Assembly (NCBI GenBank): GCA_026706595.1 | Contig: JAPOYL010000011.1 | Location: 150,645 to 214,644, forward strand | Length of the DNA stretch: 64,000 nt | Origin: Gammaproteobacteria bacterium | GTDB lineage: Bacteria > Pseudomonadota > Gammaproteobacteria > UBA4575 | Direction of reading: 5' to 3' | In this document: in pieces, positions 48,098 through 55,363 of the stretch | Layout of the letters: every line of letters starts with the position of its first letter | Position numbering within the stretch: position 1 is the first letter of the stretch | Translations under genes and position numbers: made by a program | Notes under the pieces: generated by a model | Told to the model about the DNA's origin: nothing | The model's database searches: none | What the model saw: only the letters and a program-made list of their open reading frames with translations

Positions 48098-49291
48098 GGT
48101 GATCGGGCCGCGGAGCGCAATGTCGATATCCCCGGTCCCTTCATGCAGCCCGTAGATGCCGTGGGAATATGCCCCAGCTGTGGTAATGGAGCCATCCTGT
48201 ACATCGATATCAACATTACCGGTACCCGAATTGTATCCTTGAATGCCATAGGAAGCGGTCTGTCCCTGATCATTGGTGGCAGTGCTTTCCGTGCGGATTG
48301 TGCTGTCCCGCACATCGATAATGACGTCACCCGAAACCGTGGCCAGTCCTTCGCGTCCAGTGTAAATGCCGTAACTGCCTCTGCCCGTGGTGACAATGGT
48401 GCTGCTGTCCTTCACTGTGGTTCGGGCATCACCCCGACCCACGGCACGAGTGTTCCAGATTCCCCGTCCTGCCGACGTGATCGTGCTGCCCTGGAGGCTC
48501 AATGACGAGTCAAATTCCTCAGCATCGGTGGTTTGGCCTTGCTGCTGCTGGTAGACACCGATGCGCGATGCATTGATGGCGGTGCCAGCCAACAGGTCGA
48601 TTGTGACATTGCCCTTCACGTAGTGTTCGACAGCGATCCCATCCCCCTCGGTATCCCCCTGCGCACGGATCGCGCTCGCAGACTCCAAGGTGACCTCAAC
48701 ATTCCCCTCGCCATCATGTGTGATGCGAATCCCCCGGGACCGCCTGCCGCTGACATCGATGATTGCCCTCTCCCTCAGTTTGACCTCGATATCCCCGCTG
48801 CCGGGAGTGGAAAACGTACCATGGTGGGCAAAGATTCCATGGGCTTGCAAGCCGGTGGTGGTGATGGTGCTTTCCGACGGGTTTTCCATACCGTTTGATG
48901 AGACATCGATGGTGATATCGCCCATGCCCGTATGCTCGGCTTGGATGCCGTATGCGGAGCTGCCCGTGGTGGCAATGGTGCTTATGGCCTGTGGGGTTTC
49001 CGTACCGCCAGAGGTGATATTGATGGTGATGTCACCGGTGCCCTCATGCTTGCCATGAATTCCAGATACATTATTGGCCATCGTGTCAATGTCGACATTT
49101 TCTCCGTTAATGCTGATGCTGTCGGTGGAAGAAGCCCCCTTCGTGCATTTGAGCCAATACGTTCCGCTGCTTGGCACAGCGTCGGAATCGCTGCACACCT
49201 GAACCTCCGATGCCTGCATGTCACCCAGGGCAAGCATGGTGACCCCGACCAAGATCCGCATGGCAGGACGTATCCTGCAGGCGTGGGTCAT
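46406..49291 (-). CDS. Autotransporter 1 (type Va-like), possible phase-variable start
   Basis: 961 residues as called. An N-terminal signal region (RILVGVTMLALGDMQAS) leads to a passenger of ~40-residue beta-helix repeats built on GTGDITI..(S/T)...ITTTG..AHGI patterns. Then comes a P10 linker (PPPPPPPPPP) within a proline-rich stretch and a C-terminal ~260-residue barrel ending LNVGVRF, with the aromatic end expected for BAM insertion. The last ~564 residues are identical to autotransporter 2. An upstream ATG at 49344 (MSLSTPPP…) would fuse in frame if the C9 run were C10 or C7; as sequenced it stops at the TGA overlapping this ATG, so expression state is uncertain. Confidence 0.85.
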   Translation of the reverse strand: MTHACRIRPAMRILVGVTMLALGDMQASEVQVCSDSDAVPSSGTYWLKCTKGASSTDSISINGENVDIDTMANNVSGIHGKHEGTGDITINITSGGTETPQAISTIATTGSSAYGIQAEHTGMGDITIDVSSNGMENPSESTITTTGLQAHGIFAHHGTFSTPGSGDIEVKLRERAIIDVSGRRSRGIRITHDGEGNVEVTLESASAIRAQGDTEGDGIAVEHYVKGNVTIDLLAGTAINASRIGVYQQQQGQTTDAEEFDSSLSLQGSTITSAGRGIWNTRAVGRGDARTTVKDSSTIVTTGRGSYGIYTGREGLATVSGDVIIDVRDSTIRTESTATNDQGQTASYGIQGYNSGTGNVDIDVQDGSITTAGAYSHGIYGLHEGTGDIDIALRGPITVSGAGARGVQMGRLSGDAPGRVAGLDANGYRRQTVTVNGAITSAAEGVFLAGGGRVILGPSGSITSGSDIAILATGTVPAVADDPQTIGIDESMAAIAPKLRVDLNPGGAQMAGTGNWLAAALGGGWILNDGGGTAIYVNGEKLHDADTGVVANAVARNGAWDVTMQAQGVKVSDRSTDPWTFSARAAGVIADRDFNAEDFMEVAMVARCPAGMVGTPPNCTTPSPPPPPPPPPPDPGPPEPAPEPGSGSIPEFEPAEPAGPVLVETYAPRAALYEALPEFLLGLHTQAGALHSLRTPDLPVWMELSASTGEHDPARSTVGAHFDAEHLVVRAGGQILQGRHHRVRASVHHVSATADVSSPVRGGDLRARGKGLSLDAHYHHGNGSYATGRAAWTDYTLEASSDTVGRLVSGVEAERMDLRVETGHRLHWGAGVHWSPHLRLHHTRLSVERFTDAVGARVSFPQTERYRASLGLMADRTYGAAGGQGVLWGALHLEHAFRDTDTRATVSGETLEATPEQNRVHLSAGLLWEYGPWVLESALAWHRANADSQAYAARLNVGVRF

Positions 49292-49322
49292 GGCAGATAG
49301 CCAACAGGAAAGCTGGTACTGA

Positions 49323-49331
49323 GGGGGGGGG
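49323..49331 (-). repeat. C9 run at the start of autotransporter 1
   Basis: Nine Cs (coding strand) lie four codons after an upstream ATG (49344), which has GAGGA 11-12 bp before it. With C9 the upstream frame ends at TGA beside the ORF start; with C10 or C7 it is continuous with the main frame. Confidence 0.85.
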
Positions 49332-49492
49332 TTGATAAACTCATTTCAGAAAATATCCTCAGCACTCACCGGCTTGCTTGATAATGAGTGCAGGCTTGTC
49401 CACGAAAGCTGTACGCTCGCGCCAGATTGAATCCAGCCAGTCGATCTAGAGGCCTGGCGTTCTTTCAGGGGATGATGTGCCATGGCTGGTTT

Positions 49493-49726
49493 TCATGAGG
49501 GGTTTTCGTTCCGGCTTCGGGACAGGGGCTGTAACCGGTCGATGACGTGCTTAAGGGAATCACGTATTTCAACCATGTCATCGACGGTGAGCTCAAGCGT
49601 GGACACGTGAAAGCCGCACTGCCTGCACTGGTAGCGCCGCCACCGGACATAGAGATGATGTGTGCGGGAGTTGACGCAACGCATCCCTTGTACGGGTTCG
49701 CAGTTCGGGCAATTCACAGTTGGCAA
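49493..49726 (-). CDS. Small zinc-ribbon protein
   Basis: 77 residues. Two cysteine pairs, CPNCEPVQGMRC near the start and CRQCGF near residue 35, form a zinc-ribbon, followed by a helix (LTVDDMVEIRDSLKHVIDRL). It is similar in plan to phage Ogr/Delta-like or NrdR-type zinc-finger regulators, but no closer assignment is possible. DNA binding is an inference from the ribbon. It stands alone, upstream (minus strand) of autotransporter 1. Confidence 0.6.
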   Translation of the reverse strand: MPTVNCPNCEPVQGMRCVNSRTHHLYVRWRRYQCRQCGFHVSTLELTVDDMVEIRDSLKHVIDRLQPLSRSRNENPS

Positions 49727-50267
49727 AATCGGCAGTGTGGCTCCTTGCGGGAATGCATGATGCCATAAAAGCCCGATACGTGGTTAACCCATCCCCGGAT
49801 TGCCCGCCGCCGAGGTTGGAAAGGGTGCATCATGTGCAAGAGTCAGTCGGATGGGAAATCCGAGCGCAGAGGTGCCGGAACCTGGTTGATGCCTGCCCCG
49901 TAAGGATGATGGATTTCGTGTCGACACACAGCCAGATCCTTGACCTTTAGCCCGATCTCGTCAAAGAAGTCCAGGATCGTTGTGTGAGTGAGCAGATGCG
50001 AGACCGGACCGTGGCAGATCACGGGCATGGCACCCATTCCGCCCATGGTCGAAGACCAAAAAGAACATCTCGTTGAGCAATAGTTTCATCACCAGGGGTT
50101 TCGCTTCTGTCCCTCATCTGAACCCTGGTGCGGTCACTGCAGCAGCCGGATAACGCTATTTTTCAGCCTGTTGCCTGAAATTTGCACTAATTACAGGGGC
50201 TCTATTGGTTTCATGATCAAAAATTACTTGTTTACGAATTAGTAATTATCCTCTACACTTCACCTCG
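49727..50267. other. Intergenic region with one weak ORF
   Basis: About 540 bp. A minus-strand 67-aa ORF (49843-50046, MGGMGAMPVICHGPVSHLLT) has no family or convincing ribosome site. The right part (50200-50260) is AT-rich, with ATTAGTAATTATCC, and could hold a promoter. Nothing else can be supported. Confidence 0.5.
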
Positions 50268-50417
50268 TCAACACTACGAAAAACCCGGAGCCGGGTTACC
50301 TGCTGAATACAACACTTGTATAGGCGCAGGAAAACAGGCTTGTATTCCTTGCCTTGGAATAGGCAGGAACTTCCACTTTTTCGTAGATGTTGACAATGGC
50401 CCGGCACCTATGGCCGG
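50268..50417 (-). ncRNA. Structured repeat element, copy A
   Basis: On the minus strand it opens with hairpin CCGGC-CATAGGT-GCCGG. The outer stem GTCAACA(T)CTACGAAAAA pairs with TTTTTCGTAGTGTTGAC, 17 bp with one bulge in the same place as the bulged C of copy C. Inside are CCTGCCTATT, the TGTTGTATTCAGCAGG box and the AACCCGG/CCGGGTT hairpin. It ends 34 bp before the ATG of lipoprotein 2, on the opposite strand. The stems differ fully from copy C yet stay paired, which is covariation. Confidence 0.6.
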
Positions 50418-50451
50418 AAACCTTCAATAGTCTATAGAGGATGGTGGGAGC

Positions 50452-51942
50452 ATGAATATGAGAAGTTTTCCAATTAAAATGGCCTCGGTGTGCCTGATGG
50501 CTATTTCACTCTTTATGTATGGCTGTGGCGGCGGTGGCGGCGGCAGTGACCCAGAACCAGGTGGCGAAGGAACTGGAGCTGAAAATGGAGAAAGTACAGC
50601 TATGCAGTGCCCTGAAGGACAAATGGGCACATACCCAGACTGTATGCCAGCAGGTCCTACGGCAGCCGAAAGGGATGCAGAAGGAAAAGCGCTGGATAGT
50701 GCCATAAGTAAGGCTGTAAATAATACAGGGGCATTCCAAGATACAACGGATGCTACGATCACAGGGATTGTTACCAGTGGGATGCCTGCTAGCAATTCAA
50801 AGTTCGGGAAGTCCGATGAAGCACCCCACAGCATAGATGGTCGGAACGTCAATGTTTATGAAAGATCAAACGCGGGCCCGGCATCTACGGACCTAGTTGT
50901 GCTCTACAACGATAAGGCCGCAGATAAACCGACAGCATATGGAACCGTGTATCCAAATGCGGACAGTTCGACCATCGAGGGTATCAGTAGCATTAGTAGC
51001 GGTGTCATCACCTTTACTGCTGACACTGCGGCATTCTCAAGCAAGATCAAGGGCAATTTCTTTGACAGCATAGGGAATAGCCAACAGGGCAATACTGTTG
51101 CGGACAACGCCGAGACTGCAACCATAAAGGAACATGAACATAAAGGGATCTTTGACACGGTACCTGGGAAGTTCACATGTGGTGACGGTACATCCACTTG
51201 TAGCGCCAGTCGCACCGCTGCTGGTGTGCTGTCACTGTCAGCAGGGTGGACATTCACCCCGGACCCACAGGAAGCAGGGGCTGCACAGTACACCGTACCG
51301 GTAGCAGATGCTGACTACCTGCGCTTTGGTTTCTGGAAAAATACAGGAAAGAACGACAAGGGTGAGACCACCTTTACCGTTGACCCGCTATATGGTGGAA
51401 CAATGCCGATCAACACAAGTGAGCTCAGCCCCGCTCAGGGCACCTTGTATACCGGCACTGCCAAGTATGTTGGTAAGGCTACCGGCAAGTATGTCAGGAA
51501 GACATTTACCTCGGATAATGATCCTGAGCACTACTTCCCGGGACAGTTCACAGCTGATGCGAGCCTGACTGCCTCCTTTGGAGGCGGCGGTATTGCGGCG
51601 GACTCCCAATATGGTGTTGTAGGTAAAATCAGCAATTTCAAGGACGGAGATACAGCCATAGACAATTCCTGGACATTGGAGTTACAACGCGCTGGCTTTG
51701 GTTCTGGAGAGGATTCCCTTCATGCTACCAGTGGTGTGTTTTCTGGGATTACCGAGGGTGACAAAGCGCTTGAAGGCAACTGGGAAGGCCAATTTTTTGG
51801 ATCCGCACCTCAGCTAGATGCTGACACGGAAACTGATGGTAATCAGCAGGCCTTTCCTACAGGTATTGCTGGACAGTTCGATGGCCGCTTCACAAATGGA
51901 AGTGTATTGGGCTCCTTTGGAGCAGCACATCAAGACAACTAA
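50452..51942 (+). CDS. TbpB/Slam-type surface lipoprotein 2
   Basis: 496 residues. The signal peptide ends in a lipobox (SLFMYGC) followed by a glycine run. The mature protein is beta-rich and shares its C-terminal ~150 residues in plan with lipoprotein 3: DASLTASFGG..., ISNFKDGDTAIDNSWTLELQRAGF, GQFDGRFTNGSVLGSFGAAHQDN. The closing G-x-F-x-(G/A)-x-F...G(S/A)FGA pattern is that of TbpB-like barrels exported by Slam. A truncated Slam lies 870 bp downstream on the same strand. Ligand unknown. Confidence 0.75.
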   Translation: MNMRSFPIKMASVCLMAISLFMYGCGGGGGGSDPEPGGEGTGAENGESTAMQCPEGQMGTYPDCMPAGPTAAERDAEGKALDSAISKAVNNTGAFQDTTDATITGIVTSGMPASNSKFGKSDEAPHSIDGRNVNVYERSNAGPASTDLVVLYNDKAADKPTAYGTVYPNADSSTIEGISSISSGVITFTADTAAFSSKIKGNFFDSIGNSQQGNTVADNAETATIKEHEHKGIFDTVPGKFTCGDGTSTCSASRTAAGVLSLSAGWTFTPDPQEAGAAQYTVPVADADYLRFGFWKNTGKNDKGETTFTVDPLYGGTMPINTSELSPAQGTLYTGTAKYVGKATGKYVRKTFTSDNDPEHYFPGQFTADASLTASFGGGGIAADSQYGVVGKISNFKDGDTAIDNSWTLELQRAGFGSGEDSLHATSGVFSGITEGDKALEGNWEGQFFGSAPQLDADTETDGNQQAFPTGIAGQFDGRFTNGSVLGSFGAAHQDN

Positions 51943-52038
51943 AATCTCTTGAAGGAACAAGAGGGGTGTTTGATGATTTCTCATCCCGCTTGTGCAGTGA
52001 GTAATCGAAGCTCCCAAATTTCGTTCGCTCACGAACCC

Positions 52039-52064
52039 GGGGCAGGTGCTAACGAACCTGCCCC
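52039..52064 (+). terminator. Hairpin after lipoprotein 2
   Basis: A perfect 9-bp stem GGGGCAGGT / ACCTGCCCC with loop GCTAACGA, followed by ATCTCTTTCC. Position ~100 bp past the lipoprotein stop and T-rich tail suggest a terminator, though the T-run is weak. Confidence 0.5.
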
Positions 52065-52202
52065 ATCTCTTTCCAGGAGCACGGGCATCAGGTCTTGGTA
52101 GAGTCAGCATCCTCCAATCTCCAGCAGCCCCTGCTCTCTTTCGAATAGACAAGGATAAGGAACATCAGTTGAATTCCCCGAATGATTCGCGGGCCTTTTG
52201 GG

Positions 52203-52265
52203 TCCGAGTGAAGTAGACATCACTCGGAGCTCCTGAAACACCGAGATCCAAGACAGTCCCGGTGT
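52203..52265 (+). promoter_or_regulatory. Two tandem hairpins before a small ORF
   Basis: TCCGAGTGA / TCACTCGGA (9-bp perfect stem, 8-nt loop) is followed by ACACCG / CGGTGT (6-bp stem). They end 14 bp before the ATG at 52280. They may be a leader that controls translation of the next gene, or structure left from a mobile sequence; no T-run is present, so termination is less likely. Confidence 0.4.
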
Positions 52266-52279
52266 CTCACTTCCTAAGG

Positions 52280-52516
52280 ATGTACATCTACAACATCAAA
52301 TCGGTCAATGGAAATTGCGTGTACACAACGCTCGCAACCGACACCAGTCATGCGCTTAGGGAGTTCTCCCGACAACTGGGCAAGTGCCTGGCACTCAACA
52401 CGACAGAAGACACCCGGCCAGCCTACATAATGGGCCAGCGGGTCATACAGGCTGGGGACGATGCGGCGGCATTGAACTTCGGCATCCGCGTGTACGATGT
52501 CACCGGGCTTTATTAA
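52280..52516 (+). CDS. Small hypothetical protein
   Basis: About 78 residues from ATG 52280 (track GTG start 52262 lies inside a hairpin). The sequence MYIYNIKSVNGNCVYTTLAT suggests a small beta-alpha domain; the end is AALNFGIRVYDVTGLY. No family or partner is recognised. Placement right behind two hairpins and ahead of the Slam-like gene is noted, but the function cannot be suggested. Confidence 0.45.
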   Translation: MYIYNIKSVNGNCVYTTLATDTSHALREFSRQLGKCLALNTTEDTRPAYIMGQRVIQAGDDAAALNFGIRVYDVTGLY

Positions 52517-52813
52517 TGATCTCCTGAGGAGAGGGCTTCGAGGACCGTGCAAGGCATCTGTGCACAAAGCCTGGAACCACTTTACAGGCGATACGCAGAG
52601 GGCATGCTTGCATCTACACTCGGTGCCTCTATGCCATAGGAACGGAAATCGGCACATGAAAACCTGGTTCCAATAAGACTTGGTGCCCAGTGCTAGGAGA
52701 GGGCTGGCACTCATCGTGCAGGGTATCTCTCGCGGACAGGCAGCAGAAATGTGTCAAGTTGTTGAGAATAGCCCCAACCTCCCCGGATTCCTGATGCAAA
52801 CCCGTCCTAGACG

Positions 52814-53311
52814 ATGACTGTCCCCATGCTTCGAAAAGGATTTGCTGTGGTCGTCCTGACAATCCTGTCCGTGGCACCTGTCCAGGCGGTGAGTGAACCG
52901 CCCGAACCGGCACCCATCACCTCCCGGATCACGGAAGCTCGCACCTTGATCCTCTCCGGTCGCTTCGGTGAAGCCTTGACACGGCTGCGCCCCGTGGCTA
53001 AGGCGTATCCTGCCAATACGGACATCCATTTCCTTTTGGCCCTGTCGGCCATTGAGAGCTCCAGAATGGCGAAAAGCCCACAGGTGCAAATGGCCTTGCT
53101 GGATGAGGCGATCGCCGCACTCCACGCCATCCTGGTCGACCAGCCAGGCCTAGTGCGTGTGCGCCTGGAACTGGCACGTGCTTTCTTCTACAAGAGGGAA
53201 GACCGACTGGCACGCATGCACTTCGAGCAGGTGTTGGCAGGCCAACCACCCGGGCCTGTAGTCTCCAACGTGCAGCGATTCCTTGCCAAAATCCGTGCCC
53301 GGCGCAACTGA
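52814..53311 (+). CDS. Slam-like protein reduced to its N-terminal TPR domain
   Basis: 165 residues with a signal peptide (FAVVVLTILSVAPVQAV) and tetratricopeptide repeats. The segment LVRVRLELARAFFYKREDRL followed by ARMHFEQVLAGQPPGPVVSN is the familiar N-terminal TPR part of Slam (surface lipoprotein assembly modifier, DUF560), ending at VQRFLAKIRARRN where the barrel normally begins. A full Slam is ~450-500 residues with a 14-strand barrel. Here the stop follows the TPR at once, and I see no barrel in the next 200 bp. It may be a decayed gene or a stand-alone chaperone subunit. TbpB-like lipoproteins are close by. Confidence 0.65.
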   Translation: MTVPMLRKGFAVVVLTILSVAPVQAVSEPPEPAPITSRITEARTLILSGRFGEALTRLRPVAKAYPANTDIHFLLALSAIESSRMAKSPQVQMALLDEAIAALHAILVDQPGLVRVRLELARAFFYKREDRLARMHFEQVLAGQPPGPVVSNVQRFLAKIRARRN

Positions 53312-53509
53312 TTCGTGTATCCCAGTGCTGCTGTGGCTGCTGGGAAGCGAGTGCTGAGTACGTTGACATGGTTTCCCCGGTACCGAGCACTTTCCAGTAC
53401 AGGGCTGACCTGGGGGCAGCGTCCCAGCCTCACATCCAGTAGAGACACCTGCCCTTTATTCTATTACAGTAGAGAAATACACAGGCATGGCTGATTAGAG
53501 GAAGATGCC

Positions 53510-53704
53510 ATGGGCAAAGGCCCGATTTCAAAACCGGTCAAGCGCATCAGCAAGGAGGCCCAGATTCGTCGCGACAAGATCCGCGAATGCACCGAGATCT
53601 TATTGGCGTTCCTGATCGGCAGTGCGATTATGATCCTCGTGGTTGCCGTAGCAGGCCTTACCGTGTACTTCACCATTGCTGGCCTGATGACACTGTTGCA
53701 ATAA
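53510..53704 (+). CDS. Small single-pass membrane protein
   Basis: 64 residues. The basic N-terminal half (KPVKRISKEAQIRRDKIREC) precedes one long hydrophobic helix (ILLAFLIGSAIMILVVAVAG) and a short tail. AGGAAGA lies 8 bp before the ATG. No family recognised. It has clean composition and its own terminator-like hairpin about 190 bp later, so it is likely real. Confidence 0.6.
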   Translation: MGKGPISKPVKRISKEAQIRRDKIRECTEILLAFLIGSAIMILVVAVAGLTVYFTIAGLMTLLQ

Positions 53705-53890
53705 CGGCCGTGCGCCAGGATTGGATGAACTGGACCATATGGATGGGCGATAGCCTGGATACCATACCGGGTATGGATAGGGCCGTGGAGCCTATGCCAT
53801 TGCACGGTAGAAATATTCACTTCCATACAGGCGTTAAGCCGAAAATCCACAGCAGAAAATCTCCCTCCCATATTGGTGATCGACCCGAAG

Positions 53891-53918
53891 GGCTGCCTTT
53901 GGCAGCCTTTCTGCTTTT
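53891..53918 (+). terminator. Rho-independent-like terminator
   Basis: GGCTGCC-TTT-GGCAGCC with a 7-bp GC-rich stem followed by TTTCTGCTTTT on the plus strand. It would end the transcript carrying the 64-aa membrane protein. Confidence 0.6.
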
Positions 53919-53996
53919 CCGGCATCAGAAGCACAGCATGCCAGCGGGACGACTGGCACTGACAGCTTCGGTGCAACTGGCGCACCCTTCGGGGAT

Positions 53997-54146
53997 GGGC
54001 TACAATTCAGGCGTGCCGGGTTACCCGCCAAATACAACAGCCTAGTTTCTGGTGATGGCCAGCCGTCTGCCAAAGCTTGGCAAATCGGTGGAAACCTCCT
54101 ATCTTTTTAGTAGCGTTAGCAATGGCCCGGCACCCACTGGATGCCG
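53997..54146 (-). ncRNA. Structured repeat element, copy B (degenerate)
   Basis: On the minus strand it begins with hairpin CGGCATCC-AGT-GGGTGCCG (8 bp, with one G-T pair), keeps GGTGCCGGGCCATTG and the TGTTGTATTTGGCGGG box followed by AACCCGG, but the outer stem is only partly paired (GCTAC near the start with GTAGC near the end). It is the most decayed of the three copies. No gene overlaps it clearly. Confidence 0.5.
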
Positions 54147-54186
54147 CCTCGCCATCATTGCTTCCGTCATACCCTTTTCATGGTCT

Positions 54187-54468
54187 TCACCGCTTGGGGT
54201 GCACGCATCTTCTCATAGCTATGAATAGGTGCTCCATACGCTCACGCTCAAAAGTAAATCTGTCGCACCCGTAGAGCTGGCCCACAGCACGGCCGAGTGC
54301 CTGATGTGTCCGGCGCAGGTCCGGCGGCATTAGATCGGGATCATAAAGAACTGCAAGCGTAGTACTTGGATGCGGCTGTACGGGCACGTGCTTTGCTTCA
54401 TGACACCAGGCAGAGTACTCCAATTCATACAGTGTGGGAGGCAGTTCGTGAGTTAGAAGATTACTCAT
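54187..54468 (-). CDS. Hypothetical protein, 93 aa
   Basis: Begins MSNLLTHELPPTLYELEYSA and ends EHLFIAMRRCVHPKR. It has no signal peptide or membrane segment and reads like a small helical protein. No family recognised. It lies alone between element B and the cytochrome group, with an ordinary start but an unclear ribosome site. Confidence 0.4.
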   Translation of the reverse strand: MSNLLTHELPPTLYELEYSAWCHEAKHVPVQPHPSTTLAVLYDPDLMPPDLRRTHQALGRAVGQLYGCDRFTFERERMEHLFIAMRRCVHPKR

Positions 54469-54708
54469 TGTAGAACTTTGGTTGCTACACCCGAAGCCAG
54501 GATATGCCGTGTCGGAAAGTGTTTCAGTTTAGAGATTTCCGCAATTCTAGAAACGGGTTTCCGCAGTACTAGCCTGGCTCCTTGTACAGTCTTGTACCTT
54601 GGCATTATCTGCCAGAAAAAAAACGGACCCTGCAGGGCATGTAAGGCCCTAATGCAATCACATTAGAAGATCAATTGACGGAACGCTTCGGCCTGCTGCC
54701 GGGAAGTA

Positions 54709-55272
54709 TCAGTCCATAGGAATCCGAATGACCACGCCGCCCATCACATCATCCACGCTGAGATCCCGGCGCGGGGAATCCTTGTGGTTGTTGTGGCACT
54801 GGACACAGGCCTCCACGACTGCGTAATCGGGGTACACCGCACTGAAATAGCGCTCACCGCCGAGTTCCTCTTCCCCGTAGAAGTTTTCTCCCGGGTTATC
54901 GGCAACATGCTCAAGCCCCTGCCGCTCCAGGTCGGTGGCAGGGCCGTTCTTCTTGTTGATGGGATGCAGGGACAGCAGCGAATAGGAAAAATCTTCCGTG
55001 TTGTCCAGCACTTCCTCGGCCACGAATCGAAACATCTGTGAGGGCAGGGGCAGGCCGGCATCGTCTTCAAAGTGCTCTGAGGCAATCAGGACTTCCTCGT
55101 CCACGGTGAGTCGCTGGACCACGACACGGGTATAGATCTCGCGGTTGGCTGACATCACTTGGTACAGCATGTCCGTGACTTTCGCATAGGGGACACCCTC
55201 GGAGGAGCCCGCAGTTGTCATGGCCACGCCAACGCTCCACAGGAACCCGACCATTACTGCAATTCGCTTCAT
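54709..55272 (-). CDS. Monoheme DUF3365-type periplasmic cytochrome c
   Basis: About 187 residues from ATG 55272 with GGGAG 8 bp before it; the track ORF start 55485 lies in unrelated sequence. A signal peptide (VMVGFLWSVGVAMTTA) is followed by a sensor-like domain: MLYQVMSANREIYTRVVVQRL, EHFEDDAGLPLPSQMFRFVA and a single heme site CVQCHNNHKDSPRRD near the C-terminus. DUF3365 is a heme-binding sensor/electron-carrier domain. It is followed by nothing on this strand and is preceded by the 11-heme cytochrome, ~90 bp upstream, so it is probably part of that module. Confidence 0.8.
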   Translation of the reverse strand: MKRIAVMVGFLWSVGVAMTTAGSSEGVPYAKVTDMLYQVMSANREIYTRVVVQRLTVDEEVLIASEHFEDDAGLPLPSQMFRFVAEEVLDNTEDFSYSLLSLHPINKKNGPATDLERQGLEHVADNPGENFYGEEELGGERYFSAVYPDYAVVEACVQCHNNHKDSPRRDLSVDDVMGGVVIRIPMD

Positions 55273-55363
55273 GTTTTTTCTCCCGTGTGGTACACACTGG
55301 CATTGTCGCTGAAATTTGTGCACGTCTTCAAGGTGTGCAGGCCACACATGGCACATATTTGCA

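Noticed and set aside
49843-50046. 67-aa minus-strand ORF as a real gene
   Set aside because: No ribosome site or family resemblance; noted only in the intergenic entry.
50268-50417. c-di-GMP-I riboswitch (CCGGGTTACC string)
   Set aside because: The rest of that riboswitch is absent, and the conserved strand and stems of the three copies run the other way.
53312-53509. Slam barrel remnant after the TPR protein
   Set aside because: Three forward frames read by eye show no convincing barrel strands; left as unexplained.
50268-54146. Integron attC sites for elements A-C
   Set aside because: Bulged outer stems look similar, but the RYYYAAC/GTTRRRY cores are not present, the internal box is conserved and no integrase or cassette array is seen.
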